Below, one piece after another: positions 32,094-43,889 of a DNA stretch of 64,000 nt. Made by a program: the position numbers and the translations under genes. Positions within the stretch are counted from its first letter, which is position 1; each line of letters begins with the position of its first letter. The notes under the pieces are model-generated. The model did not search any database. It saw nothing but the letters and a program-made list of their open reading frames with translations, and had not been told where the DNA came from. The DNA is from Puccinia triticina (Eukaryota; Basidiomycota; Pucciniomycetes; Pucciniales; Pucciniaceae), in the NCBI RefSeq assembly GCF_026914185.1, contig NC_070570.1:2418001-2482000 (forward strand), in the 5' to 3' direction.

Positions 32094-33699
32094 TTGTCCG
32101 CAGCCTCACTTGATCTGGAGGAATCTGTCCTTCCCACGGAGATACAGGAGATCACACCAGAAGAATTTGCTTGTTCAATTGATGCCGCCGCCCGATCAGC
32201 AGCCCATATCCTAGCGCTCAAGCTTCCCTGTCACTGTAAACAAAAGGCTGAGGAGCTGGCTGACTCCTTAATGAGCAGCAGACGGAGTAAGTATCTAACC
32301 AATTCATCAACCTCACCGCCGATCATGTTTATTCACAGCCCACTGGCTCCTTCCTACCACCAGCATGGGAGGAAACTGGTGCTCTCCCCGACGCAGACGA
32401 TATCAAGATTACCAACCCTACCGATCCTTCACCCTCGACTTCTCGCCCAGTCAAGAAGTCACACAAGCGTGTGACTCGCAGTCGAACAAAAAAACCCTCA
32501 ACTGCCAGAGCGGTGGATCTGCTGATCAAGAACCCCGACAATCCCGCGCCGTCTCCACAACAAGCCCGCGCCGTCTCCACAACAAGCCCAGGGCTCAGTT
32601 CCCACCACCGACACCGGCCTGTCCACCGGCCCTTCAAATGACAACCCATCTGCCAGTACAGCAGATCTACAGTCACCCACCCTCAACACTCAAGCCGCTG
32701 AGCCAATGGATATAAACCCCTGGGACCCCATTCCTAATGAATCACTCCAGGGCATCGGTCCCCTTCAATCATCAACCAATCCGCCACCTCCTAATGTTTG
32801 CACGGCAGACTCCAACCGTTCCCCCGACACCTCCGCGCCGAACAATCCAGCGCACAGCCTTCATCAGACAGTACCCGATGATTCCCCCGGGTCTGGGGCT
32901 GCCAGACCCAAATCGCCAAATCTCTTCACGCCTGCGAGTCCTACTGGCCCTGCTCAAGCCTCATCTGCAACCAAAGAACAGCCATCAACCACGTCAGAAA
33001 GCCACACTGCAAACAGCGAGCCAGCCCGGTCATCTGCAAGCCCTCACCCCGTCAAGCTGACCATTATCAAATCTGACCCCATCCGCGCGCAGGTATTCAG
33101 CATTCACCAGCAGTTCACCGGCTCCAAACCATCCTGGTCAAAATATCAGACCACTTGGCAGTCGCTGGTTCCGTTGCTCCAGAATTGCGCACATATGATG
33201 GCCCCACCAGCTCCACCTACGCAGAAATTCCATTTCCAACGCACAGGTGGTTCATATGGCGGATGGGTACAAACTATCACCGAACTTGGTAAGCACCTTG
33301 CTTTAATAAAACCGTTACTTGCTAACTAACATTATGTTTCCCAGCGGACGGGTTCTTAGCGCCATGTGCCAGCAAGCAGTGGTATTGCCCCGACCTCATC
33401 AACTTCCCCAAGCTCTCTAGCTTTGGGGACAAGACTAATAACCTCTGACCCGGGTCATTCATCCCAACACTCACCAAAACTCCCCATCCGGAATCCACAA
33501 TTGTCCGCGGCCTCTTTCGGCTCCTCAACCCTCCCTGCCGCTTGCACACTGACTGGGCAAGGCTCGTTGCCGCTTCTGTCGAATTCATGGCAGACACAAT
33601 ATTCCGACCACCAAAAATCAGTTCATCTCAAGAAAATGATCATGTTGCTCAAGGTGTTGCGACCCTTGCATATCTCGATGCCGTTAAGAACTCGTCTCA
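32094..33699 (+). pseudogene. hypothetical protein, 5' exons, split by copia 2
   Basis: Plus-strand exons: 32094 onward (LDLEESVLPTEIQEITPEEF), a Pro/Ser/Thr-rich low-complexity region (32360-33060) and a folded-looking part (FSIHQQFTGSKPSWSKYQTT). A clean 56-nt intron at 33289-33344 (GTAAGC, branch-like CTAAC, CCCAG) joins in frame to ADGFLAPCASKQWYCPDLIN. A TGA near 33447 interrupts, then the frame stays open to YLDAVKNSS at the copia LTR. No function is recognised. It reads on beyond the retrotransposon at 39236. Confidence 0.45.
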
Positions 33700-34041
33700 T
33701 GAGCGTAACAGGGGCTGAGGACAGCGGGCACGAGGCGCCGGTGAGTGAGGATGATGTGGAAGGATTGATTTCATATCAGACAAGATGAAAGGAAGAAAGA
33801 AACAGGAAGAGAGAAGGAAAGAAAGAAAAGAGAAGTGATAACTATACCTGAGGACAGCGGGCACAAGGCGCCGGTGAGTGAGGATGATGTGGAAGGATGA
33901 GGAAAGAGTCCTTCCATACCCGCTGCCTCAGGTAGACTAACTACAAGCTGTGAAATCTGAGTGAAATATGAGAAACATGTATGTAGCACACAACTAGACA
34001 AAAAAACATAAGATGAAAGAGATAGAGCTGTAATCTTAACA
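33700..34041 (-). repeat. copia 2 3' LTR
   Basis: 342 bp. It contains an internal direct duplication of a roughly 48-bp block (GAGGACAGCGGGCAC...GATGTGGAAGGA) at about 33716 and 33851, present in both LTRs. Confidence 0.92.
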
Positions 34042-34272
34042 CCCCCCCTTGCTACCTACATGGACAAAGACAATAACAGAAATGAAAAGAAAGAGAAGAG
34101 AGAGAAGGAAAAGGAAAGAGGAGGGAAAGATAAGACCATATGGAGAGAGAAAGGGAGAAGGAAGTTGGAAAGAAAAAAAAAAAAAAAAAAAGTAGATAGG
34201 AAGTAGGAATGGGGAAAGGAGGTGGGAGGATAGGTAGAACACCAAGTTGGGAAGGGAGGAGGGATGAAGAAT

Positions 34273-36195
34273 TTAAGGGACTATGCCAAACATGGACGGG
34301 TGCTTTTCTAGTGCGACTCGAGGCAGGGGTTTTGTGAGCATATCCGCCACCATTTCCTTGGTAGACACGTGAAGAAGCTCCATGGCGCCGTCCTGAACAC
34401 ACTCCCTGATGAAGTGATACCTTGCATGTATGTGTTTCGTTCTTGCGTGGTGTTCCGGATTCTTCGCCAGGGCTTCCGCACCTTCATTGTTGACGTGGAG
34501 AGGAATTGCCGTGTCGGGACAAAGGCGGAGCTCGGTGAGTAGATGCTGAAGCCAAAGGCCCTCTTTGCATGAATTGGAGAGCGCTTTGTATTCAGCCTTG
34601 GTACTAGACAGGGAGACGGTAGCTTGTTTATGGGATTTATACAAGATGGCTCCATGGCCCACGCGGTACGTGTATGCGGATTTTGAGTGCCGGTCGTCCC
34701 TGTCTTCTGCCCAGTCCGAATCAGAGTAGCCAGATAGAGCGAGGTTACCGCCCAGCTTGAGTTTGAGATCTTTGGTTGAGACAAGATAGTTTAGAATACG
34801 GATGCCGGCGTGCCAGTGAGACGCAGACGGATCCCTCAAATGTTGGGAAAGTCTGTTTACCGCAAAAGAAATGTCTGGGTGTGTGCATTGAGACACCCAG
34901 AGAAGAGAACCGACAAGCTGAGGATAAGGGCCCGGAGACGGCGGATCCGCAGGACTGCGATGTCGGAGATTCTTGAAGTTGGAGTCTGTCGGAGTGGGCA
35001 CCGAGGTGTGATGGCTGTCAAGGAAATGGCCAGCTATATCAGTGAGGTAGTGGGACTGGTTGAGGAACACGGCTTTATTTGGGATATCACGAGTGATCTT
35101 GAGAGAGAGAAAGTGATTTAATTTGTTGTCAGCTCCCATCTTGAACCGCTTTCCGACCTCTGAGATAATGGAGTAAACAAATTGGGATTCACCCACAATA
35201 GCCAGGTCGTCAACATGGGTTGTTAGGTCACCTACTAGTCGACCGGAATGAAGTTTAAAGTATAGAGTCGGGTCATATTTAGAGTTCCTCAGGCCTAGAT
35301 CAACAAGGGCCCTGTGTAGTTCGATATTCCACTGACGCGGGGATTGCTTGAGACCGTAAAGAGACCGGTTGACTTCGCAGACCCAGGCCGGATGTTGAGG
35401 GTCTTCAAAGCCCGGGGGTTGCTCCATGAAGATGGGATGGTCAAGGTGACCGTTGAGAAACGCCGTCTTGAAATCCACCTGACAACCTTTCCAGCCTTTG
35501 TTGGCCAGTAGAGTGGAGATGAGCCGCAGTGTTTCCAGTCTGAGAGTCGGAGAGAAGACTTCGTCGTAGTCTAGGCCTTGAACTTGGGTGTAGCCCATCG
35601 CGACGAGACGTGCCTTCAGCTTTTGGATGGATTGATCAGGGCGACGCTTGACCTTGAAGACCCATTTCGACTTGATGATCTTCCTCTTGTCCGGTCGCGG
35701 GACCAATCGCCAAGTCTGCATTCCTAAGAGAGACGCAACCTCTTCATCTGCGGCCTTCAACCATTGGTGCTTGTTGGGCGACTTGAGTAACTGCCGCCAG
35801 GTCTTTGGGGTGTTGACGTCCAAGTCTACCGTGGTGTTCTTGGACCACTGGCCGTAGCGGTCAGGAGCTTTCCGTTCCCGGCCGGAGCGACGACAAGGAG
35901 GAGGTGAGGGTGGCTTAGGGGTTGGAGACTTTGGTTTGGGAGAAGGCGATCGAGGTGTTGGTGCCGACGGGGACGGAGATCGGGGAGAAAAAGAGGGGGG
36001 AGGAGAGGGGGGGTTAGAAGGAGGAGAAGCTGGAATGGGGGGGAGAGAAATGATGGATATGTCGGAAGATTCCCAACCCATCAACGGGGAAGTTTGAGGA
36101 GACGACTCGGGAGTGTTGTTTGCGGAATCGGAATCCGACGGTATCTTTTCTGGACTTCTTGGTGCGTTGCCGGGAGCATGGATAGAGGCTGTCAA
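34273..36195 (-). pseudogene. copia 2 reverse transcriptase and RNase H
   Basis: Open minus-strand frame with a Pro/Ser-rich linker and then RT: KARLVAMGYTQVQGLDYDEV, FKTAFLNGHLDHPIFMEQPP, SLYGLKQSPRQW and active site THVDDLAIVG (about 35205-35220). RNase H follows with SGYSDSDWAEDRDDRHSKSA and ATVSLSSTKAEYKALS, ending FGIVP with the natural stop at 34273. This domain pair is intact, but upstream an in-frame TAG at 36216-36214 cuts it from integrase. Confidence 0.92.
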
Positions 36196-37421
36196 GCGCC
36201 TATCGAAGCGGGGCTAGAGAGGAATGTCCAGAGGGGGTAAATCAGCTGTCAGCGGGCGTGAGGGGGAGAGTGGATGAGAGTCTCTCAGAGGGGAAGGAGT
36301 GGGTTGTGAGGTACTGGGTACATTCGAGGGTTGGCCAGGAAAAACGGTGGGAAGATCTTCAGATGTCTGTTGAGGCCAATCGATCTCGACCGCTAACGGG
36401 GCCGGAGACAAGGTAAGTTTTGAACCGTAGGGGAATGATGTGTTGTCAAAAATGACATCTCTGGACTTGACGACAGTCCTTTTTTCCAAATCCCACAGTT
36501 GATAACCTTTCCGTCTGCGAGATAGGAGAGAAGAACTGAGACCCGGCCTTTCAAATCGAGCTTTTTCCTGTTAGCTTCTGGGATTTTGTACCAAACTAGA
36601 CACCCAAATAGATGTAGTGCCTTGACATTGACCGACGGCTCTCCTAGGATCGAAACGGGTGGCTTGAATCCTACGGGAGTTTGACAGGGAAAGGAATTAA
36701 AGGCAAACATGAAATGACAAATAGCGTCCGCCCAAAAAGATTTTGGCAGATTAGCGCTGAGGAGAGATGTTCTGACAAGATTGCTTATTGTTTGATTTGT
36801 CCTCTCGGCAACTCCATTCAGCTCTGGAGAGTGAGGGGGGCCAGGTTCGTGTTTGATGCCGGCTTGAGATAAGTAAGAAGAGAAATCGTTGGACAAGTAC
36901 TCGCCGCCATTGTCCGTTCTCAAGGACATGATTTTGTGAGAGCCTCTTTTCTCGAAAGAGGCGCGAAAAACTTTAAAACAAGCGAACGAATTGCTCTTTG
37001 ATTTCATGGGGTAAACAGAGAGATATTTGGAACAATCGTCTACAAAAGTTATGAAGTATTTATACCCCTCTTGCGAAACCACCTCGTAGGACCCAACGTC
37101 GGAATGAATGACTTCACCTGGTATCAAGGAGCGGTAAGCGGATCGAGATTTAAAAGCTTTTCGAGGCATCTTTGACTGGACGCATATTGGACATTGCTGG
37201 ACGTCGATTTCATTCATGGTTGTCGGAATGATGCCATGGATTTTGACGAAGGCTTTTAGAGGTTTTACGCCGATGTGAGAGAGACGTAGGTGATAAGACA
37301 TAAGGGAGTTATCCGAGGGTGTGGGGTAGAGAGATAAGGATGAGTTGGAGTTTACAGACTCCGAGGGAAGATAGTATAAGTTCCCGCGGCGATAGCCTCT
37401 CCCTGCGAGATCCCCGGTAAT
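36196..37421 (-). pseudogene. copia 2 integrase
   Basis: GAG-pre-integrase finger (H/H, CPICVQSKM), catalytic Asp in IHSDVGSYEV and RTDNGGEYLS, Glu in GVAERTNQTI, and the C-terminal LFGCLVWYKIP block. A 1-bp frameshift near 36510 separates GRVSVLLSYLADGK from its continuation VVKSRDVIFDNTSF. The stop at 37424-37422 precedes it. Confidence 0.9.
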
Positions 37422-38825
37422 TCAAGTAGATTGAGCGGTGAAGAAATTGCACAACGCTTTGGTGAAGACCACTGTCAATCCCTGATCGCACATAGCCGCC
37501 ACGGAGAGGAGTGGCTCGTGGAGTGCTGGGACTACTAAAGACTTGACCGACTTGTCTCCGTCGAGTGGGAGTTTGAGAAGGCCCTTGTGAGAGGCCAGGA
37601 CAATGGAATGATCAGCAAGACGGACGGGAGTTCGGTCGGGCTTCAGAAGATCAACCGCTGAGATGTCGGGGGTCATTGACATAGAGCACCCGGAATCGAT
37701 ATTGGCGTCCCCCCCTTGCGGCATATCCGACGGGATGGAGAGTGAGACCACCGCGTTACCTGCCGTCACCTTGACCTCGGATCCAGAATAGTCCAAGTCA
37801 TCATCTTTGTCGTACTTGTGGGACGATTGGCCTAGCGTGGCCGCCGATGTTCTGCCTGCTCGAGACACGGGTTTGGTGGAAGACGGGCCTTTGTCTTGCT
37901 GACTTGCTTCCCAGTGTGCTTTCTGAGCCGCTTTATGATTGGCGATGAGTTTCCTCGTGTTGTTGCACGAGTTGAGATCGTGCGAGTCACTGTTACACAG
38001 TGGACATCGGCGAGGTTTCTTTGCGGTGTCGTTTCGAGAGCCTTTGGACGAGCTGGATGGTGGGGGCGCTTTGGACGAGTTTGCCTTGGTAGACAAGACC
38101 GAGATGATGTCTCCGTGGGATTCACGGCGAATAGCCTCGTTCTTCAAAGCGGAGATGATCGTTTCTGCCTTAACCCCCTCCTGATTCATGAGCGCCGAGA
38201 CGCAGTGGAGCCAGTCGGGGGGAATGGAGCTGAGAAGAGCTGCAGTGTGGACATCGTCCGGAGTGAGGGGTTTGGTAGGCGTAACCAGAGCGTTTAGACG
38301 TTTGTATGAATTTGCAAGCGATTCGATGTGCGAGTGGATGTCGTCACCCCCCATGCGGGCGTTGACTAGCTTGCGAATCCAGTACACGCGGCCACCGGTC
38401 GAAGAATCTTGGTGAGCACGGGACAGGTCGTCCCAGATCTTGGAGGCGTTATCCTCGTCGGCTAGATGACGGAGATTGGCTTCGTCTACGATCTGTACCA
38501 GTACAGCGCAGACTAAGCCGTTGTCTTCTTCCCACGAGGGCGGTCGAATGTTGGGAGGTACCGGTGTTAGGACGTGGTTGACTTTCGCGGATTTCAGTAC
38601 GCGAAGAACGACTTTCTTCCAATTTAAATAGTTGGATTCGGACCCCAGCGCCTTGAGAATTGGGAGCCTCGCCGTTGAGATTTTTGCGGTCGAGGCGGAG
38701 ACTTGAGAGCCGAGGTTGATGTTGGTATGGGTGGATGGGACCTCTTTGGTGTCGTTCGACATTGTTGCTGGAGAGGTGAAAGTGGATGATCCTTGTTGAG
38801 AAATCCACGGATTTGGGTCACTCAA
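37422..38825 (-). pseudogene. copia 2 gag and protease
   Basis: Starts at the ATG at 38825, 69 nt inside the 5' LTR boundary. It has a gag helix-rich region (ALGSESNYLNWKKVVLRVLK, LVNARMGGDDIHSHIESLAN), a zinc knuckle CPLCNSDSHDLNSC (C-x2-C-x4-H-x4-C) and protease DSG in ANIDSGCSMSMTP (about 37675-37710). It ends at an in-frame TGA just after AQST; the same frame continues directly into integrase, so this is either a nonsense mutation or a readthrough site. Confidence 0.9.
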
Positions 38826-38893
38826 TATGCCGATATTTTACGTGCTTAGTGTTGCTGGTCGTAGCTGGAAGCTAGCTGGGACTCATAATCTGA

Positions 38894-39235
38894 TGAGCGT
38901 AACAGGGGCTGAGGACAGCGGGCACGAGGCGCCGGTGAGTGAGGATGATGTGGAAGGATTGATTTCATATCAGACAAGATGAAAGGAAGAAAGAAACAGG
39001 AAGAGAGAAGGAAAGAAAGAAAAGAGAAGTGATAACTATACCTGAGGACAGCGGGCACGAGGCGCCGGTGAGTGAGGATGATGTGGAAGGATGAGGAAAG
39101 AGTCCTTCCACACCCGCTGCCTCAGGTAGACTAACTACAAGCTGTGACATCTGAGTGAAATATGAGAAACATGTATGTAGCACACAACTAGACAAAAAAA
39201 CATAAGATGAAAGAGATAGACCTGTAATCTTAACA
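38894..39235 (-). repeat. copia 2 5' LTR
   Basis: 342 bp, about 99 percent identical to the 3' LTR by eye, with the same internal 48-bp duplication. Confidence 0.92.
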
Positions 39236-39848
39236 TTGTCCCCCGCCTTTGACCCTCCAAACCCAACTGGTGACCCTTCCGACGTCTCCGCGCAACATTT
39301 ACACTCTGTTGACGTGATCCACGAATTTTGGAATGTCGTCATCGATGTTATGATGGCGTACATCATCCTTCAGACCCACTACCTGAGTGATGCACCTTTG
39401 ACACCTTCAGAAAAAAGCAAACACCCGAAGCAATCAGCCATCTGTCAATGACACGATGACTCCGGTCCAGAAGGCTCCTTCAGACCTAGCCAATCCCACA
39501 GCCCACGCAGCACATCACCTTCAAAATTACCAACGCAAACAGAATTTCCAGCCGCTTGTGTATTTTGTCCTTGCTGGAGTCCGCGGGCTGTTTGTCACTT
39601 CAAGAGACCACCGAGTTGCTGGAATCTTGACTTGCATGTCGTTCATCCAGGCAATGTCCGTCATCAGAAAGCACTTGACAACACCACACACGCCTGAAGA
39701 ATCAATCTGGAAACATCTTTCTGCGTATCTGGTACAGATCTTTCGACCTCTCTTTGAGTCTTGCAATATCCTCTGCCCCATGGCACAAGTCAAAGCGCCA
39801 ACTCAGTTTGAGCTTGCGGAGGCGATCACCAACAATTTTCTCAATTGA
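39236..39848 (+). pseudogene. hypothetical protein, 3' exons beyond copia 2
   Basis: Frame 39236-39399 (LHSVDVIHEFWNVVIDVMMA) follows the phase of the exon at 33345-33699. A later frame gives ILTCMSFIQAMSVIRKHLTT and VQIFRPLFESCNILCPMAQV, ending TAA-like at 39848. No domain is recognised. The intron between them is not certain. Confidence 0.4.
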
Positions 39849-40535
39849 TGGGGGGCTGGGAACCCCACATTGCCCTTTCTCCTGCCTTGTGCACCTGCAG
39901 AAATAAGCAATTGACCATCCTGGTCATGACACAGTAAAGGTGTAACTTGTACCTTCAGATTCCTCTCTCTGCGTGTCAGATCTCCATTCATGCCGCTGCA
40001 TCACTGTTTTCTGCTATATTATCTCACTGATCTCCCTGTCTGAATCCACGGTCAAAATAGCGTAAATGAAACATCTTGTGTTCGAATTATTGGCCATTTG
40101 TTGTATTCCTCGCGCGCGAAGCGCTAGTATGTCTCTTTAATCTCAAGAAATTCCCATGCCCTGGGTCAGAGGAGGCTCATCACAACAAGAGCGTGATTTT
40201 ATTAGGCAGACATATAATGTCAGCCGGCGAGGAGTATTTGCCCTGGGTGGTAGTCAAGCAAGCCAATGAGCTATCTGCTATTCCAGAGATCACTACTTCA
40301 GTTGTTGCTGGCTGACAAACAACCGTGAGAGCAGTAACAGAGCATGAGCCAAGTAGGCCGTCAGACAATGAGAAAGAGATAGATAACAGCAAATTGGAAA
40401 CTGCCTGGGAGGGGAAGGTAAATTGACCCCATCTCTGTGTCCCGACGGTCATGCAGTGGTGTGATGAACCTTCTTCCGGCGGTTTTGCTTGGTTCTTGAT
40501 TGCCCGTTCCAATCGTTCACTGGGAGTTTGAAACG
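39849..40535 (+). other. coding-like remnants upstream of Ty3 A
   Basis: The plus frame 40076-40315 (VILLGRHIMSAGEEYLPWVV) looks protein-like but is isolated. At the right edge a frame opens and reads across the Ty3 A insertion site into 54941-55156. Confidence 0.35.
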
Positions 40536-40540
40536 GTTTT

Positions 40541-42389
40541 TGTCAGCTGGCTACTATGGCAGAGCCACCGTGACAAATAAAAATATAAAAAGTAGTTTTA
40601 CATATGAAAGAGACATTATTACTCTTACATATGTAAAACTACGCAAAAACATTAAATACATATATAAATAATTAATTACTCAGCTTTATGTAATTAATAT
40701 GTAAAATATTATAGAAGATTCTAATTCTACGGGTAAAATAACCTAGGGTACCTCACTTACAAGTACCCTTAATTATTATCCCTTCCTTGTGTAAACTAGC
40801 TTCAAAGTTTGCGCAAGTGCATCACGCCCCACGTGGATGCACTTGTATGCACATATATATATAAGTACATATATTTACACCCATTTTCAGTGACGTAACT
40901 GAGGTGTTGTGTATAGTTTAAAAGATGGCTTTGTTTGTTGTGTGGCGCACCCAAGCCCGCGTGCTCTGTTGCCTAGAGCTCAAGCCCGCGCTCCTAGTGT
41001 ACATATATGCATAATGCATAAACTAGCCCGCAATCAAAGCGCTCAGGTTACCAGTAAGTAAGAATGGGCTAGAATACGCCCCAATAGCAATATTACATGT
41101 GTTATATGTCTTGTACACATGTAATTAATCACCAAACAAGATGTAATTACCACGTCATTCAATATCAAAACATTCTAGATGGAAAAGAACTCTTGCAGCG
41201 TGCACAGGAGACACTAGAAAGCGCCCCAGCTTCTCCCAAGCCTCACTACACGTGAATTACAACTGTAGTAAATGTGTAGAAGGGATAAAATGAACTGGAG
41301 CAATCAATGAGCGCCTCCAGAACATGTATTAAGCACTTCTGACACGTGTACAAGTACACAGAAGCCAGTTCTAGTACCTTCTGTGGCACATTTCCACGGA
41401 AATGAGCGTCACAGAACCCCCAAACCAGCCCCCATGACGTGTAAGGCATGTGTAAAATCACGCAGAACCTCTGTAAATGGTCCTTGGCAACCCTTGTATC
41501 CAAGCCCCAAGGTTCCACGACCCACAGCGCCTTCTAGCGCAACCAAATTGCCTCAGAATGCGCCCACACGTGTCCCCATGTCCCCTGGGCGCCCCTGGAG
41601 GCCTGCCTAGGCTATAAAAAGGGCCCTTTCTCCGCCCAAAAGGAGATTCCCCAGCTTTACATTACCTATTAGAATTTTACCCGCCTTCAACAGCCTCATT
41701 AGCCTGTGATTTGCCAGGTAAAATACCTACTTTCGTGATTTTTAGCCCCAATTTCCGCCCTGAAGCTGCCCAGTAACCACCCTGCCCTCAAGATTACCAC
41801 TTCTGAGCGCCTCCAACTGCCCAACGTCACGCCTGAAGAACCTCAAGTGTTAGAATGCTTATATCCCATGTATGCTTCTACTATAGTCTGTCAGCTTGGT
41901 CTTGTATTTAGTGTTGTCTCAGCTCGGACCCTTCAGGCTTTTCCTCACTGAATACAAACCACCTTATCTTTGTGTCTGCTCCAACTGTCACAAGACAGTC
42001 CGGTGTCTTCAGTCCTGCGACCCCTGTGCCCCTCAACATCAAGTGCCCCTAGGGTCTTATACTAGTAAGTTTAAGCCCCTTCTCTTGAGATCCTCCGCTA
42101 TTTCTTTCTGGGATTTGAAACACCCCTGTTTACAGGCCCCAGTTCTTCATTCTAGAGGGATTAAAAACCCCTGATTTATCAGGCCCCTCTTTAAAATTAA
42201 TTATATTCATTTTATTACGTCAAATTGGCCCAAATTGGCCCAAATTGCCTTATTCTTACGCCATAATTCCCAACAATTACGTTGGAATTAACCCTTATAA
42301 CCTTGTCTTAGAGTTTTATAACTCTAATCTTTTGCTTTGCACCACGTGTAGCTAGAAGGATAATATCCTTGGCATCACGTAGGCTGACA
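40541..42389 (+). repeat. Ty3 A 5' LTR
   Basis: 1849 bp with TATA box 41613-41620. It is longer than the 3' LTR mainly by a 196-bp segment (41850-42045) bounded by TCAAGTG direct repeats. It carries the hairpin pair block at about 42115-42185. Confidence 0.93.
41613..41620 (+). promoter_or_regulatory. Ty3 A LTR TATA box
   Basis: TATAAAAA followed by GGGCCC. The same block is at 54371 in the 3' LTR and, diverged, in the solo LTR (about 8137, minus strand). Confidence 0.6.
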
Positions 42390-42764
42390 ATTGGGGGTCT
42401 GGCCGGGAAATTTCCTTCAAATTCATTTGGAAGAAAGAGCCCTTATAAATCTTAATTTTTTACGTCAAAAATTTACAAAATATACTCTAAAAAATACATA
42501 AAAATATTCTTAATACTCTCTGAATTTTTTACGCCTTCAAAAACATTAAAACTGACAAAAAACTACCTTTTTTCTACTTTTTATGCCAAAACCAAACCAA
42601 AAACCCTAAATATTCATCCAAGTTAGTCATTTTTCTTCGTCAAAATTCATCTAAAAATACAAAAATATATAAACAAAATTTTAAGTCTAATTTCTGACTT
42701 TTGTAGCGTGTTTTTTCCAGTGAATTTGCAGTAAAATACCGAATTAATTCAATATTACCTGAAA

Positions 42765-43889
42765 TTGCTGCGCCTGCGCAAAGAAGCCGAACTCCGCGAC
42801 TACCAACCCACCCCGTGGGAACAGCTCACCCCCGAGGAACAAATCATCCTCGCCGCCTACCACGCCCATATCCGCGAAGAAGAGGACCTCGACACCCTCC
42901 TCAAAATCCAACGATACCGCCGAGAAGCCAAAGCTAAAAAGAAAGCTTTCTACGACGCCGAATACCGCGCCAAAAGTAAGTTCCTTTTTTCTACAAGCTC
43001 TCAATTCCCCCGATCAACTTATCCACTCGAAGCTGATCTCATCATCTACCCTACAGTGTCTGCCAGCATAGCCGCCGAGACTACCGTCGATAACCCAACT
43101 CCCGCCCCGACAGCTTCAACCGCTGACAAAACTCCCAACGGTAAGCTCCTAACTTACCTTTCTACAAACTAAATCGAACACATTCGCTGACCATGGTTAA
43201 TAAAAAAACTAGGTCCACTCATCCCGAACTACGAGGGCCACTCCCACCTCCAACGCGAGCTCGCGGCGGCAAAGGAGCTGCAAGACCGGGTCAAGAGGAT
43301 GCAGGTCACCACGATCGCCCGCAAGGACCCGATGCCCGCTACCCCAGCTTCCACCCCGGCTCCCTCCGAGATCCCTCCTCCATCCAAGGACGGCCCTCAT
43401 CCGACCGAGCCGAACGAGTCCGCTATGAAGATCGACGAGATTGACGAACTCTGCCCTACCTCATTGGCTCCTATCCGCACACGCCCCATCACTCCCGGGA
43501 TCAAGACCCTGTCGAAGGAAGAACAGATCGAACTCCGGGCCAGAGAGCACGTGAGTACTTGGAAGCAGTACCTAGCAATCGCGAACGACGGTGCGACAGC
43601 CGGGCTGCGAGCTTTGCTCACTACGGCTCAAGAATCCCAGAAGGCCCTCCAGAAACTTATGGAGAAACACGAGATCAAAGCTCTCGTCAAAGGCTGGAAT
43701 CCCTGGGAAGCCAAGAACTTCCACTTCCCAGCCCCGCCGAAGAAACAGGTCATGAAGTTCAAGAAGATCGAAGGCGGCAAGAATCACAGTTCGAGCTCGA
43801 GTTTGATCAACTTCGACGACCCTGCCAGGTGGAAGCGAACGACCGATCTCCTTCAGATCGCAGCAAATCTCTACAAGAACATTGACTAG
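42765..43889 (+). CDS. GC-rich intron-containing ORF between 5' LTR and gag
   Basis: Three exons join in one frame: up to 42975, 43057-43140 and 43213-43889. They are separated by 81-nt (42976-43056, GTAAGT to CTACAG) and 72-nt (43141-43212, GTAAGC to ACTAG) introns with good splice signals. Exon 1 encodes a charged helix (LRLRKEAELRDYQPTPWEQL, EEEDLDTLLKIQRYRREAKA), exon 2 is Pro/Thr/Ala-rich, and exon 3 has ELAAAKELQDRVKRMQVTTI and LLTTAQESQKALQKLMEKHE. The stop is TAG at 43887-43889; the gag frame opens overlapping it. Codons are much more GC-rich than gag/pol. No start codon is certain; splicing of intron 1 itself creates an ATG (AAA ATG TCT). Function unknown. It may be a captured host gene or an N-terminal gag extension. 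Confidence 0.6.

Larger units (their letters stand above)
33700..39235 (-). mobile_element. Ty1/copia retrotransposon 2, full-length structure
   Basis: 5.5 kb bounded by two 342-bp LTRs (33700-34041, 38894-39235; about 4 differences seen), TGAGCG to TTAACA on the plus strand. A polypurine tract (AGCAAGGGGGGG on the minus strand) abuts the 3' LTR. Candidate primer site next to the 5' LTR at 38870-38893 resembles the anticodon-stem region of a Met tRNA (CTCATAATCTG), i.e. half-tRNA priming. I found no clear target duplication. Coding has three breaks. Confidence 0.92.

Noticed and set aside
34036..34402. Phe/Ser/Leu-rich minus-strand frames
   Set aside because: They come from a purine-rich stretch between the copia 2 pol stop and its LTR, a low-complexity shadow.
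33695..39240. 5-bp target duplication for copia 2
   Set aside because: The flanks TCTCA and TTGTC do not match, so I report the element without a TSD.
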